Below, piece by piece: positions 1-13,909 of a stretch of DNA of 64,000 nt; within the stretch, counting starts at the first letter, position 1, and each line of letters starts with the position of its first letter. A model generated the notes under the pieces. It did not search any database, was not told the DNA's origin, and worked only from the letters and a program-made list of their open reading frames with translations. The stretch is from Panonychus citri. Lineage: Eukaryota > Arthropoda > Arachnida > Trombidiformes > Tetranychidae. Location of the stretch: contig NW_026515507.1 in the NCBI RefSeq assembly GCF_014898815.1, forward strand, positions 186,001 through 250,000, in the 5' to 3' direction. Both the position numbers and the translations under genes were made by a program.

Positions 1-3000
1 GTTTTCTGGGTTGAATTAACTTTAAATAAATTTTCCCGCCCTTTATATTCAAAAAATTGAAGAAAATTTTTTTTCAATGGTTAACCTTTAACCTGGAGTG
101 GAAATGGCAGTGGGATTTCTGGGACCGGGATGGAAATGGTAGTGGAGTGGAGATGGGGTATGGGTGGAAGATATACATTTTCCCCTACTGTCATGTATCA
201 GTGCGACGTGGCATCGACTCATTAGAACCAATTTTAAGGGCACTTTATAAGGTGATGATAAAATTTCATAGAGCTTGAGAAGTAAGTGGAAAATTTTGAA
301 CAAAAAAAAGAGCAAAGATTGATAATATAAATTATCATAAGATAATCCTGATTGTCAGTGTATTAATGATGATCGTGAAATGAATAAATGTTAATCTAAT
401 TAGCAAGTCAAACCAATCAAATAAATCATTCAAATTGAGCATAAAATTGAACAATAACTGGACCAAGGAGGGAACAACTATTATCCTAAAAAAAGACATA
501 TCATGTTGACCGAAAATATAAGTATTTGAATAAATTGTCGATAGTTAAATCAAATAACCTTTAATACTATTCAATGGGATAATTTGGAATAAATTTTCAC
601 TATAAAATTTTGGACATTTACTATTGTAAATAAATAAAAACAACAACAAGACAAAGATTTGATCACCATGATCATTACCTTTAGAAAATGGGTATTGTAA
701 TATCTTCATTATAATTATCCTTTTAGATTTGTTAACTTACATTTGTTGTATAAAGTGTCAACTTTAAATTGATTTAATTTGATTAACATGAGAAGGAGAA
801 AGGCTTTTGTTTTCCCAATCTCTCCACCATTTACTTAATGCTTAATCTTCATTACTTTACTTATAATAAAATACAATATCTATCTGATAGCCAAGTCAAT
901 CAATCTTACTGACCAATATTATCCCATTAAATTGACCAACCATTATTATCAACACATTAAGCTAAATTTTTGCTCATCATCTCCTTATCTTCATTAAGTC
1001 CTTTCATCCTCAGCATCATATTAGTCTTTACTATTTAATATTAATTTCCCATTCTAATTGGTAATATACATAAAGGCTCATTATTATTATTATCCCAATT
1101 ATCATCATAATCATCATGTTGTTTCAGCTTCATATTGATGATTATTTCGTATTGTATTTGTGTGATTTTTGAGGTTAATATAATGATGCGGATGCTTAAT
1201 CATAATAATAATAAAACTAATAATGATAATTCATAAATCGTAATATTTTTATTACATTTACATTTATTATGTACTTTTGCCATTCATTATGTACAATTCA
1301 TCATTAAGCTTCTTGATTAATTTATTACAATCAACTAATAATCATGATAAACATAAAAAAATCATATATACAGTTAACTTTTATTGTCAACATTAAATCA
1401 TTATAATTTTCATCATCATCAAGTTGATCATTAATATTATTAATACAATTTTCCTCTTCAATGTTAGAACTTGCTTTTTTATATTCTCTTTCATTGATAA
1501 TTTGATTAATAACTTTCATCTTCATCTTATGTTGATTATCACAATTATTACTACTTCCTTTTAACTCCCACTGGCGAAAAGCATCCTCATCACTTCAACT
1601 GACAACATCATCATTTTTTTTTGTTTTCTTCGTCTTTTCCCTCATATTCTTGCCTCTTTGTTATTTACTGTTATTATTATGCAAAGGTCAAGGACAAAGG
1701 ATATAAGGCTGAATCTAAATGCTGATGGTGATGAAAACGTAACATCATTTCATTAGTTTTAATGAATGACAATTAAATTAACTTTAATTTACTTTTCTCT
1801 TCCTCTCTCTCTTTTTTTCCCTCCCTTTGGTCTTTCATTGTATTACAAATTTAATCCAGTCAACAATCAATAAGATCAAAGGCTCATAAAAATTCAGTAG
1901 CAACTTTCATCATGATGAGATTATCATATAATCATCATGTTGATCATTACTCATTTAATAATCAACATCATCATGTTTTTTTTTGCTCCGAACGATGATT
2001 TTATAATGATGAAAGGTGTTGATTAGTGTTTAATTTTCAAGTGTCCCATTTGATTAATATTATGAAAAAAAAGAATTCATTTCATTAAAGTTTCATTTAA
2101 ATTACAATCAATGGTTTTGATTAATGATTCAGTTTATTTACAATTTTAATGATAGACCTTTAATTCAGTTATCATGAATATAATACTTGAATTATTTGAG
2201 ATAATAATAATAATAATACTAATAGAAAAAAAAGTTTCAAGTTGAATTTCCTAATAAACTCATAGCTCATTTCCCCTTCAATACCCACACACATATACTC
2301 ATACAAATTTTCAATTGAAAAACCCTCAGGCGATATAATATCAAATTAGATGAGGAGAAGAGGGGGAACAAAAGTTTCTCAAAAAAAATAATTGTGTGTC
2401 AATAAAGAAACTAAAGATCATGTATTGAGGAGCCACAATTAAATTTGATTGTAACTCATACAGAAATTAATCACACCCATTGAGTGTTTCAATTGAATTC
2501 AATAACAATTTGATTCATCGATTTGTGAAACTGAAGGTTTATCAATGTTCATTGTTAATAATGATAATAATCAAATTCAACTTATTATTATCATCATTCA
2601 GAGTTGATCATGATTTCTAACAATCAACATAATCAAATGTAAATTTTATCGATACATATTAAATTGACTGATGATTTAACAGTAATGCTGATTAGATATA
2701 ATTGATTAATCTGTTACTCAACAATATAATAATTTACATTGAATTTGATGTGATGTTGATTTGATTGATTAACTTTTACTGAAAAAAAAATTTACTACAA
2801 ATGTAATAGTTGAATTTTTTTATTGTGATTAACTCAATTAGAGTAAATATTATTTTTAGATTAACGATAATGGTGATGATAAGCAATGGAAAGATTGATG
2901 ATTTATCAATAAGATAATAATCAACTTGATGAATGATAAATTTACATCTCAATAAGATGAATAGTCTACTCTCAATCTGGACCGATTACAAAATGATTAT

Positions 3001-5188
3001 AAGGATGACATTTGAAATGGTTAAGATGATTTAATTATAAAAGAGAAATTGAAATGAGAACTTGTTTTCAGAAAAGAAAAGAATTTTTTCTCTCTCTCTC
3101 TCTCAATTCGTTAATCAAAAGTTCTGGATAAATATTTAATAGAATTCAGCAAGTAAACATGATATGAACTCTTATTGAAAATTAATCTTTGAACTTGTAG
3201 TTGTAATCAATAGAATCATAATCATCTTCAACCATGAATTCTAATCGATAAGTTCATTAGATTTTCCTTCATGTGATTGCATTTGAAGGCTTTTTTTGAG
3301 CCTTTGAGGCTAAAATCCAATTTGCATTTACTCATTTTCAATGAATAAACTAATTGGATTAATATCACAACAGAGTTACAATAAGAGGTTCATCATCATG
3401 TATGTTGCTGATGATGGGAAAAAGCAAAAATTATCTGTAATATTTTCATCTCATGAAAGTTGGCTGATTTTAGGTGAAAATGTTGATTAGATACAAAGTA
3501 AAAAAAAAAGAACTGAAACTCCAAGAGAGTAGATTTAATATCGATGTGAGATAAAGATGGAGTTACAAGTTGATGTGAGTATGTTGGGTAGTGGAAGGTG
3601 ATGAGTATTAATAATAAGATGAACCATATGATTCTCGGATACTCATATTATATTGTAAAGTAATGGATAAAAGTGTAATCTTTTCTCAAGCGAAAACTTG
3701 AAGTTTGATTAGAATCACATCATCTTTTTATTTCTAGGCAACACTTTCAATTCTCAACGAGTTTCAATTTTTCTCCAGAACATTTTGACACATTCAGAGT
3801 TTTTTCTCATGAAGGTGGTGTGAGTGTGTGTATATATTGTATCTTTTCTCTGATTCATTATTAGAATCTGATAGAGCGAGAAAAGTTATTATCGTCATTA
3901 AGAGTTCGAGAGAATGGCAAAGTTTTCAATGAGTAAATAACTTGGAATGAGAGGAAGAGAAAGAGCAAAAAAAAATATGGAATCAAAGTGATCTGATCTT
4001 TAATAATAGAAAGATGATCGATATTAAATCGTGATGCTGAGATATCTTGACCATAAGAACCTTGACCATTAAAAGCCAAAGTAAACAAACATCTTCCATC
4101 AATTGGAACAAATATTTTCTTTTCTTTCTTCCTCTCTCAACACAACCAAATCTCCCCTGAACATTATCACTTTTGAAATGAAAATTATCTCTTATCATTT
4201 ATTAATTTGTACTTGATTTTTAATCTTCAACACTAAGCTTCAAATTAGATTAACTAATCAAATATTTCAACTGTTATCACCAAATTGATGATGATCATCA
4301 TTGATACTGATATTATTTTAGGTTTACGGTTTGTGATAAATTTTTTTCCTGGTTAATCTGGTTAAGTAATTGGTTTATTTATCATTCTGGTTCAATCAAC
4401 TATAACCAAATTTAATAAGATAAATAGCCATGGATTAGATTTGATTGTTACCCCTTAATCATTTTTATTATACCTTGAGCATTATTATTGCCTTTTTTTA
4501 TACACAATCAAAGTAAATCCAATCGTATGTATCATGTGAGTCTGTTAATTGATAACATTAAGTTTAGTTGTATTCGTGTCAATCGTCAATAAATTTGACC
4601 TGAGCTTGAATTTATAGTTTCATACTTTCATACCCTGAGATAAATAAATTATTCACAATTTCGTGTAACAAATCTGTAAATACTGTCAATAAATCATCAA
4701 TCATTACAATGGAAATCATGAAGCGCAACTATCATGAAATGAAATGATCTGAATAACTGAATGAATGGAAAACGAATCAGGAAAAAAGTAATAATTTTTT
4801 ATTCTTCTCTCTCAGTATTTGTAATATAACCAATATTTACTATTGGATTATGGATCCCGTTACATTGTTCAAAATTGAGACACAGAATTGTTGGTATTAT
4901 AATATATGATAGAGTACCAACTCTGCCAGGATGATGATGATGATGATGATCACCATCATCATTAATATATGAGTAAAAGATGATAGCTCCCTTGAGGTTG
5001 TGTGTGAGAGAGACAGAGAGAGAGAGTCACAGGATAAATTGGTAACATTTTTTTGTTCAGTAAAATGTTTCGGTTATGGTTGAATTATCCAGATGAAAGC
5101 GACTTAAATACAATATGATTCTGCTTCATGATGATTCTGAAGATTCTTATACAGCCCATTATATTCATTTTATACCCAAAAGAAAGTC

Positions 5189-5215
5189 AAAGAGAGAGAG
5201 AGAGAGAGAGAGAGA
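5189..5215. repeat. (GA)n microsatellite
   Basis: An uninterrupted GA dinucleotide run of about 27 bp in the gene-poor left flank. Confidence 0.9.
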
Positions 5216-8200
5216 AATGGAGACTTTGATTACAAATTGATGGTTACTTTACGTTTCTTATCTTCATCTTCTATCATCATCATTATCATTATCTTTATCA
5301 TCTTCCATCATCTTTCATCTTTAATGTTACCATGTAATACTTTTCCTTTTTACTCCTTTTCTATCATGTTATTGGGTCGACTTTTAGAACTTTTTTCTTC
5401 ACTTTTCAAGTCAATATCTTTATCATTCAATAGCAATAACCATCTTCATGATGATGATAAACCAGGAAAAGTGAAAGGACATTGATCTTGACAGATTATA
5501 TCCTCTCCTCTCGCTCTCTCTTCATTCAGAAAATTTTCCATGGCTTTTGCTAGATCAAGATTAATTTACTGTTATTCAATGTTACCAGTGGAATCGAAGA
5601 GGAAAATTCTTGAAATGAGTTCAATGGAAAAATATTCCACTGGATATATACATTGTATTGTAACGAAATTTTTTCTCTTCTTCATTCAGTTCATGATGAC
5701 TCAAGTGAAATAAATTGTAATAGCATTATAAAAACATTGAAACAAAAAAAAAGTGAAGGTATATCTTCATGTTGGTGGAGAGATATACGAACATTGCAAA
5801 TAGAAAGAAATAACAAGATAAATAAATAAATTCGAGAAAATAAAGAGAATGGAAAACGCATATTCGAAAAAAGAAATGTTCTATTCGTTTAATGTTAATG
5901 TTTCTTTGTTATTCTAAAGAGAACAAAAAAATGTCATCTTCTGCTTTTAGAAGCGAAATGAAGGAAAATGGAAGGAGAAAAAAATTCGGTAATATGGTTT
6001 TTCTACTTTTCTTTCATTTTGTTGATCATTTTTTTCTCTCTCCTTCCTCCAATTCGAGCAAAACAAACAATTCTGAATGGAAATTGTTGTTGATGAAAAC
6101 TTCAAGTTCCCATCTTCATGATAAATGATCGGTTTTTTAACTGAAAAGAGGAACGAGTAATATCTTATCTATTTTTTTACCTTCGATTCTTAATCTTGAT
6201 TGAATTCTGTATGAAACAATATTTCATCTCGTATTCATAGTAAGTAAACATTGAGAACATGTTATTTCATATTTTTGGGTGAATAATCATTTCCCATCAT
6301 GTATTTACTCTGAATCTGATTTAAAGGGGGAGAGTGATATTAAATGATTTCGTTGGTGGAAAAGTAATAGTTAAGTGATTTTTGAGAATTAACTTTAAAT
6401 CAACAACTGATTATTTTTATTCATTCAATGGAATCAGTTTTTAATTAGTTCTAAAGTTAGCTGAAATTTTCGCTTTCAAGAGTTTCAATGCTGCTCTTTT
6501 CCTCTCGAATACTTTGATTGCCATGATAACAATATGGGGATTCTTCTTGATTTTGATTGTCAAAATAATGATGGTAAAAAAAGAAACAAAATTCTTGATC
6601 ACAATTAACTTTAATCATGTTCTTCTAAGATGTTTACAATGTATCCATAATAATGAGTTGATAATGTTGGTGAAAAGGTGATAACTTTACTTGGATTTTT
6701 TTTTCGCTTCTCTTTTTCTTACTATTGAAACTTAGTATTCATTTTAAGGGTGAGGGAGTAAAAAAAGTTCCGAGAGTGGGAAGAGAGGGTTGATTTTTTT
6801 TCTGTCGAGGAAGTGGATGATAAGGAGGAGGAAGAAGAGGAAGACAACAGTGAGATGAACAATGAATTAAACATTGTATGTATCTGTAGATCATTTTGGA
6901 GGGAGAGTGTAAATCAGAACAGAAAAAGCAAGTTAATGAGAGTATGAAAATTACTGATTAAATTCTGAGGAACCGGAAACATGAAGGAAAAAATAATTGT
7001 TCATATTTCATGGGAACAAATGAAAAGTGACGGTCAAAGATAACGGTAAACGGTTTGGAGTAGGATAAAATTTGTAACCTGATAATATGAATAAAAAATT
7101 ATGATGACTCAATTTACAGATAATTGTTTATCATGATATCCAGAAAAAGCGACAAACTTCAGAGTATGAAGTATATATTACTTTGTATGACCATAATTTC
7201 ATCAGCAAAATGATAATCAAGTGATGATATTGTATGAATCTGGATTAGGGAAACATGATGAACCATGAGATTATTTCAGAGAATCAACTTGAAAGTTTGC
7301 TAGAGAATAAAAAAATGAATCGTAAAAAAATTCCATTACATTCTCTCAGTCACTTATCGACAGAATTTTCATTCTCTGATTTCAACTCGAGAGTAGATTT
7401 TGTTCATTTCCACCTTTCAATTCCGACAATCTTAGTAAGCAGATTTATCTGTTAGTGTATCAATTGGTTTTCAACACTTTTCCACAGACAATCTTGGCAT
7501 TTTTGATGAAAATTTTTCTGTCATTCATCAGAAAACCCCATGAAATGCTGAGATACATTATAAGAGGATCAACATCGTTATTAGATTGATTGTAGATGTT
7601 GAGTCGTGTTTTTTTTTCATTGACCATTTTATGATGATGAAAGATTGGAAAGTTTGAAGATTCTCAAAATCTAATAGAGAGAGAAAAGTGTTCAGAATAT
7701 TTGGTTCCTCTTTTCCATGTATGTACAGAACTCTGATCATCATCATCATCCATATTTACAACAGAATCGCTAAGTAACTTGTAATTTTGGCTTTTTTTCT
7801 GTCTCTTTTTCTCTCTCTCTCTTTCGTTTTCTTCTGCATCATTATCATCATCATGCATCATCCATTGGTCATTACGATGACAGTAGAATGTGAGGAATCG
7901 AAAAGAAAACTTTTTCCTCTTCAATTTCAACCTAAAAGTAGGAACGAGAGAGGGAAAAAATTCTGAGCACGATTCTGTTCCAAGGGTTCTAGTTACATCT
8001 ATTATTATATATAATAATATACTTCCAGTCATCTCGTTAGCTCCATCATCATCATGTAACCTTACAATATTTTGTTTTCCATCATCATGTTGTTAATGTT
8101 TCCCTTTGGTTGAACTTTCTTGTTGTTTTTTTCTTTTTTTCCGCCTGTAATCCAAATTTCATCAATTTCCATGATACTTATCATCATCATCATCATGGTT

Positions 8201-10927
8201 TCGATTCTTATTATCCAGATTGTGGTCAACATTTTTGCTTCCTTGGCCACAGAAAAAAAAACTTGATAACTTTATCCATGATAAACACATGATTATGATG
8301 GAGATGAAAGGTGTAAACCGATTGAAATGATGCAACGATAACCAGAGCTGATGATCATTTTGATGAATTATAATTCTGATTTATCATTTCAAGGTTAAAA
8401 TTATATTTATCCATGAGTAAAATGTTCAGATGATAATATGAACAACAGAAAAGATGAAATGTTCAAGATAATCTGGGAGTATGAGCCAAGTTTTGACTTT
8501 TGTTTTCCATGAAAATAAAGACATTCTCATGGTGTTCATATTCATCCATATGCCGACAAAGGATTCGAAATAAACTTGAAGAGAGTAAAAAAAGATCTGA
8601 TACACTTGCGAATTAGTTGATCTCGGACAATTGAAAGAAATCGAAGTTCAATTGATGAATATATCGTCATTTTGTCGTTTTTTGTACATTTCTTTCTATT
8701 TTTTCCTCTTTTGCCATTATTTCCTTCCATCTTGTCCTGCATCATCCCATTTCTTTTCTTTTTTATTATTCTTTTTTGCCTCTGGTGGGAATTGGGAATG
8801 AGATCATTCACATTCACATTCACATTCATGTTAAATCAGTAGTTATCCTTTGACTGTTGATGAAAAAATACTGTGACAACCTTTACTTTTTTTTCTGTTA
8901 CATGTAACATTCTTATTCTCATCCTCATTATCATCATCATCATCTCTCGAGATATACAATTATCTTCATCATCTTTCGCTGTTTAATTCACTTTGGATAC
9001 AAAGTAACTACAAAAATCATCCCTCTTAATCACTAATCTACTAATATCAGATGAAGATGATGACGATAAGTATTATATCATACACTTTACCTATTGTTTA
9101 TGTATATTTACTCCTGGTTATCTCATTTCCACACCCATGGAGATGGACAATCAAAAGGATAAAAATGTTAATACTTCTTACAGACTAATCTACAATTAAG
9201 ATCTTATTCATTACCAATATTCATTGATAATACTTTCGTATTCTTGCTGATCAACATTTTTATTTCCCAACTAATTATCATTAATTATTAGCCTATTTAT
9301 CTTAATTTACCTTAAAGGTAAACTATTACAACTATTAAAATATATATAAAGTCCAGTCACATACCACAAATATCAACTGTCCACCTTTTTCATCTCAATG
9401 ATTATTGATGATGATGATGATGATGACAAGAGTTTGTGTGATAAATGGGATAACCCTTTTATTAACATTATTTGATTTAAACAATTAAGCTAATTATCCA
9501 TTTATACATACATATAACCATTTGCAAATAACAATTAAAAGTCTCTAATGAACAATCATAATTATCACAGAAACTTACAAACCCTAAACAATAAACTGGA
9601 TCAGTAAACTTGAAACCTTGACATTAATGAACAAGCAAATAAACAAACAAACAATTAAATTGATGAATTACATTTTCAGTTCATACAATTGACTAAAATT
9701 AATCAACATTAATTTATAAACAAGAGTTATAAAAATAATTTCAAATTCTGATCATAAGAGGAGTAGGAAAAAAAAACATAAAAATCTACATGAAATTGAC
9801 TCAATAGAGATGAGAAAAAAAAATAGTCCAATCAAAATGTGATTGCCTTTTGTATACATAAATGGAATAGTAAAATGTATCAACATTAATCAACATTCTG
9901 ATGACAGTGTATTTGACCTAATTAAGGTTGTACTTTTATTGTTAATCATTGAAGTAACAATTAATGTAAATTAATTAATTGTACAACTAATCAATTAAAC
10001 ATCAGGTAACATAATCAGAATCACAGACAGAGAGAGATAAAATTAGGATGAGAAAATGAAGGAAAAAATTGTCTAATCAAGGATCACACTTAAACAGATA
10101 TCCAAATGAACTCATGTAATATTAAGGGTTAATTGTGATTACTGATGATAATGGAAAGTAAATTAACTCAATTGATTAAGATTTATCAACAACGATTGTT
10201 GTTGTTGTTGCTGTTGCTACTGTTTCTGGTAATTTACAGTAATTTGAATTAATTAAATTACTCCCATGATAATGATAAAGGAAGAAGAAAACATTTACTC
10301 CAAATCCATATAAGTGTCGGTGTGTATGTGTGTATATTCATTAAGTGGGTATTCGTATGAAACCTGTGAAAGAACAAAAAAAAAATAAATCTCAACACTT
10401 AATTGTAAATCGTCATGTTGATTATTCAAATGTATTCAATCAATAATTAGCAGCAATATACGAAATTATTTTATTCATTGTCTGTATTGAAATTACTGAA
10501 TATTTATGTAAGAATCTAAGACAAAGTCTATTAGATGAGATTCAACTATTTAATATAATGTTAATTATTGTTCATGGTAAATAATGATGATTATTATTAG
10601 AAAATATTGAGAACCATTTCTATGTGGAAATTGAAAGTTCTGATTGAGAGGATCAGGGAAGAATAGAAAAAATTGAATCAAATTTTTCTCACTTTGGTTT
10701 AATAGTATATGATATATATAAAATATATAAATGTGACTGTATGAATACCTTCATTAAAACATCATTTAGTTGACAGCTAACAATTTACTCTGACAATTTG
10801 ATTTATGGTTGATTTACTATGGTTAATATTGTTGACACTTTCATTCATCTGAAGATCATTTTTTCCTTTTTTCTCTTTGAGCCTGATTTTTGTATCATTC
10901 ACTTTCTTTGGCTCTTCCATCATTATC

Positions 10928-10930
<3 letters not shown>

Positions 10931-10960
<30 letters not shown>
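10931..10960. repeat. (TC)n microsatellite
   Basis: A pure 30-bp TC run that continues into an imperfect TTTC/TCTC tract to about 10990. It creates spurious Ser/Leu-rich frames on the plus strand and Arg/Glu-rich frames on the minus strand. Confidence 0.9.
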
Positions 10961-10968
<8 letters not shown>

Positions 10969-11730
10969 TCTTTCACTTTCTCTTTCTTTCTCACTTTTCC
11001 TCATCTCCTCAGAACAAATGAAAGTCCTTATTCACCTCAATTTAAATTGTTCTAAACAGGAAATACAAATAATGGTTTCAAATGATTATCATTAGCATCA
11101 TGGGATGAAAATCAAGTGAGACAGCAGTGAGAGAGAAAGTGAGAATGATACCTTGAAAAAATAGAGATGATGTGATGATAATGGATGAAAAGAGGGTGGG
11201 GACACATGGGAATGGGATAATGTTGAGAATGGAAAAAGGTTGATTTTCTGGATACGTTATAACATGATATTCAGTTTACGGTTCAAATGTTCAAACTCGT
11301 GATTGTAATTTATTAATATAATTTTAAAGCTTTTCTCTCTCTCTCTCTCTCTTCACATCTCTACATTGCTTACCAACTCATTATGAGATTGTAGAAGTTT
11401 TTAATGCATCTCTAAATGAAGAGCTCAATGTTTACCTTATGATTGAGATTATTTTTCAAGTTTAATTTACCTGAATTTTATTGAGCTTCAAAAAATTGTT
11501 CTCAGTCTCTTTTGATGTTCATGCATGAAGGTAAATTTAAATTATTCTGCTACCATTAGTTTCAACGAGAATAAGGTTAATCTGATTAGTGAATCAAATG
11601 ATATTAGTTTATGGAGAGAGAGCGAAAGGGAGAGGGGAAATAAAACTCAAGCTGAATGTTAATTGTCCGAATGACATTCAATTCTATGTTGACCTAATCA
11701 ATTATTCCAATGTCATTTTAATTCAATAGC

Positions 11731-11734
11731 TTAT
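11731..11734. repeat. Target-site duplication, left copy (TTAT)
   Basis: TTAT directly precedes the TG of the left LTR and is repeated at 23309-23312 right after the CA of the right LTR. Four-base duplications are typical of Ty3/Gypsy integrases. Confidence 0.85.
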
Positions 11735-12825
11735 TGTGGGGTAGAATTTTGAATTTTGATGAATTGTCTTAATAAAGACGATGGTGAGTTTTTACTCGGA
11801 TAAGCCTAAAGACTTGGAAAGGAATTTAACCTCGAATTTGAAGATTTTCGGTCCCACAATAACCGAAGAACAAGATCGTTTAGGATCACTAATTGAATGT
11901 GTTAATCACTGAATCAAGTACTCACTTAAATCTATTGATTTTAAGAATTAAAACAATTAATTTCACAATGAATTTTAATTAAGAATTTTTAGATGAGCAT
12001 TTGTTGAAAGTTAACTAAACACTAAAGAGGGAGATGGAAAATTGTTCTAGAGAACAAAATTAACGTTGGGGGAAATACAATTAAATTGGGGAAAAGAAAT
12101 TAGGGAAAATTAAATGGGGGAAACAAAATTAATCTAAATCATTAAAATGATAAAGTTAATAATGAGTAAGGGTTAAGTTGAACAAAAGAAAACCAATTGT
12201 GAATATGGTTAAAGATAAAGATGAAGATAAGAAATTGGTTAACCTGTTACTAAGCTTGTAACTGTTAAGGTTAATACCTAAAAATAAAAGAAAGTAAAAG
12301 AAGAGATAGAAAGAGAATTTGGTCTCTTACTTTTGGTTCATTTAAGTGAACTTAAAAATGAAGATTTGGGTTAACAATTTAAATGAAAATTAACTAATTG
12401 TAACAATTAAAATGAAAATTAAATTGAATTCATATATCTCTAGATATAGAATTAGAGTAACATAATTGGTTAAATGAGGGATATTATTAATTAGTTAACA
12501 ATTAAACAACTATGATTAAGGATATTAATCATCTTAATTGGTTAATTGCAACAATGGAAATTACAATTAACTTTACAACCAATACAACTATAGTTGTAGG
12601 AGGTCTAACATAGAGTTTAAATTGTTGTAATGATTAATGAAAATTTAGAAAATTAAACAATTAGAAAATAAAAGAAAAGAAAAGCACAAAGGCTTGGACG
12701 CGCAATTAACTAATTGTCACGATGAAATTTACAAATTTAAGGAAATTCGAAGACTAATTAAAACAACAAATTGTTAATTGTCATCGATTCAAACACTGAT
12801 GATGTTCAGAATTTCTATCCTTTCA
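11735..12825 (-). repeat. 3' LTR of the retrotransposon
   Basis: This 1091-bp copy is a direct repeat of 22201-23308. It starts TGTGGGG and ends CCTTTCA. Because the element reads on the minus strand, this is the downstream LTR. Compared with the other copy there are few base substitutions but about ten short insertions or deletions, mostly in homopolymers or short repeats between roughly 12190 and 12780. The palindrome ATATCTCTAGATAT lies at 12434-12447. Confidence 0.95.
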
Positions 12826-12845
12826 GTCCCCAGCACTTTGACTGA
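12826..12845 (-). other. Candidate polypurine-tract region
   Basis: The bases just upstream of the 3' LTR read GCTGGGGAC on the minus strand. This is where the plus-strand primer of an LTR element must lie. The purine run is short and contains pyrimidines, so the call rests mainly on position. Confidence 0.35.
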
Positions 12846-12854
12846 GATACATCT

Positions 12855-13874
12855 TTAGGGTTCCGTAGAGATGCGATTGGAATTTGGTGAGGTTGATTTG
12901 GATGAATTTCCGGTTTTCCTTGAGTTGTTTCCGGAGGGATTATTTTCGAGGGATGATGGAGGGTCTGGTAACATTTCTAGAATTACTTGAGCGGCAGCGG
13001 AGAGAATATCTTCCTTTGGGTTAATTGGGGATGAATTTGATGAAGATGATTTTGATGAGGATGGAAAGTCTTTATATTTTTCCATTAATTGGGTTACTGA
13101 AGTTAAGGGAAAAGAAGCATTTTTATCAGTCTCAGTTCCAATAACGGTAATATCACTAGAGTGATTTGATGAAGTTGATGATGATGAAGATGATGATGAA
13201 GTGCCTGATGGTGTGACACAATTGAATGAATGAAATTCTGGGACTGATTTGTGATGATAATAATATGACCAATCTGAGGGCCATTGGGTTTTACCAGCAT
13301 CGACAAATTCACAGAATTGTTGATGAAGTTTTGAAACTTTTCCGTTTCGAACATAATCTTTGATGGTTTGATTATGTATTCCTCGGCCAACAATTTCAAC
13401 TTTTCTTTCAATTTCTTGCAAAACGACATGTAAACTCTCATGGAAGTTATAGCTTCGATTGCGGAGAGTGTGGCTTTGCTCGGATTGTATAACCGGCGAA
13501 TAATAAAAAGCGATGAGGGACAATGAGGCGGGACTGGTTCTATACGGGGAAAAGTAAATGGTTACATCTCGAAATTTTGGTCGGAGATGGTCAATTTCCG
13601 AAGGGCTGAGTTGAAGTCCTTGGAAAAACAGGAGTAAATTTGCACCAACAATTTGTTTAGCGCAGGCCATATAAGTTAGAACTTGGTCTCTAACTGAACT
13701 AATATGTTTTCCGAATTTTAAATCGGTTTTGTTCAGTCCATGAAATCGTGTGTCCATTTGGTCAATATGTTTATATTGAATGAAAGTCTCGTAGACTATT
13801 TCACAATTTCCGTCAATGATGACGATCCAAATGGGATGAGGAACCAAAGTTTTTACATATTCTTTATTTAATTT
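12855..13874 (-). CDS. Extra ORF, C-terminal part: REXO1-like exonuclease fold, apparently inactive
   Basis: Open frame of about 340 codons between integrase and the 3' LTR, on the element's coding strand. The first in-frame start-like codon is TTG (13847), so this is probably the 3' part of a longer ORF. Its first 150 or so residues follow the REXO1/REXO4/ISG20 pattern of DEDDh RNA exonucleases: a hydrophobic strand, then VYETF, then an ID..DTRF.GL segment and DLK. They are followed by a helix and strand (QIVGANL), a DVTIYF strand, a helix, and an H-E-S-L helix where the family has its final catalytic His and Asp. The GHSLxxD segment of active enzymes reads GANLLLFF here, and the first DxE motif is missing or frame-broken, so catalysis looks lost. 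The C-terminal 130 residues are Ser/Asn/Pro-rich. The family link is by eye, from pattern memory. Confidence 0.5.
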   Translation of the reverse strand, partial: KLNKEYVKTLVPHPIWIVIIDGNCEIVYETFIQYKHIDQMDTRFHGLNKTDLKFGKHISSVRDQVLTYMACAKQIVGANLLLFFQGLQLSPSEIDHLRPKFRDVTIYFSPYRTSPASLSLIAFYYSPVIQSEQSHTLRNRSYNFHESLHVVLQEIERKVEIVGRGIHNQTIKDYVRNGKVSKLHQQFCEFVDAGKTQWPSDWSYYYHHKSVPEFHSFNCVTPSGTSSSSSSSSTSSNHSSDITVIGTETDKNASFPLTSVTQLMEKYKDFPSSSKSSSSNSSPINPKEDILSAAAQVILEMLPDPPSSLENNPSGNNSRKTGNSSKSTSPNSNRISTEP

Positions 13875-13909
13875 TCAATTCGAACGTAAGCATAGAACCG
13901 AATATACGT

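Larger units (their letters stand above)
1..11730. other. Gene-poor AT-rich flank, no gene seen
   Basis: I see no convincing coding exon on either strand over these 11.7 kb. The short open frames are low in complexity (Asn/Lys/Ile runs from AT-rich DNA, Ser/Leu/His runs from TC and CAT repeats) and lack domain signatures. The stretch holds several (TC)n or (GA)n microsatellites, CAT/ATG trinucleotide runs and an ATTCAC hexamer run near 8806-8827. It could be intergenic DNA upstream of the Side gene, or contain its undetected 5' exon or exons, since the signal peptide of that gene was not found. Confidence 0.6.

Noticed and set aside
57..315. Overlapping open frames on both strands at the left edge
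   Set aside because: They come from a locally G-rich run with repeated GGAAATGG/AGTGG units. There is no domain, no splice context and no continuation.
5237..5485. Ser/Ile-rich frame with apparent signal peptide, possible Side first exon
   Set aside because: The hydrophobic stretch is made by CAT/TCT repeats, and I found no donor in the phase needed to join the Ig1 exon.
7664..8032. 122-codon minus-strand frame
   Set aside because: Asp/Lys/Arg-rich from CAT and TC repeats, with no family likeness.
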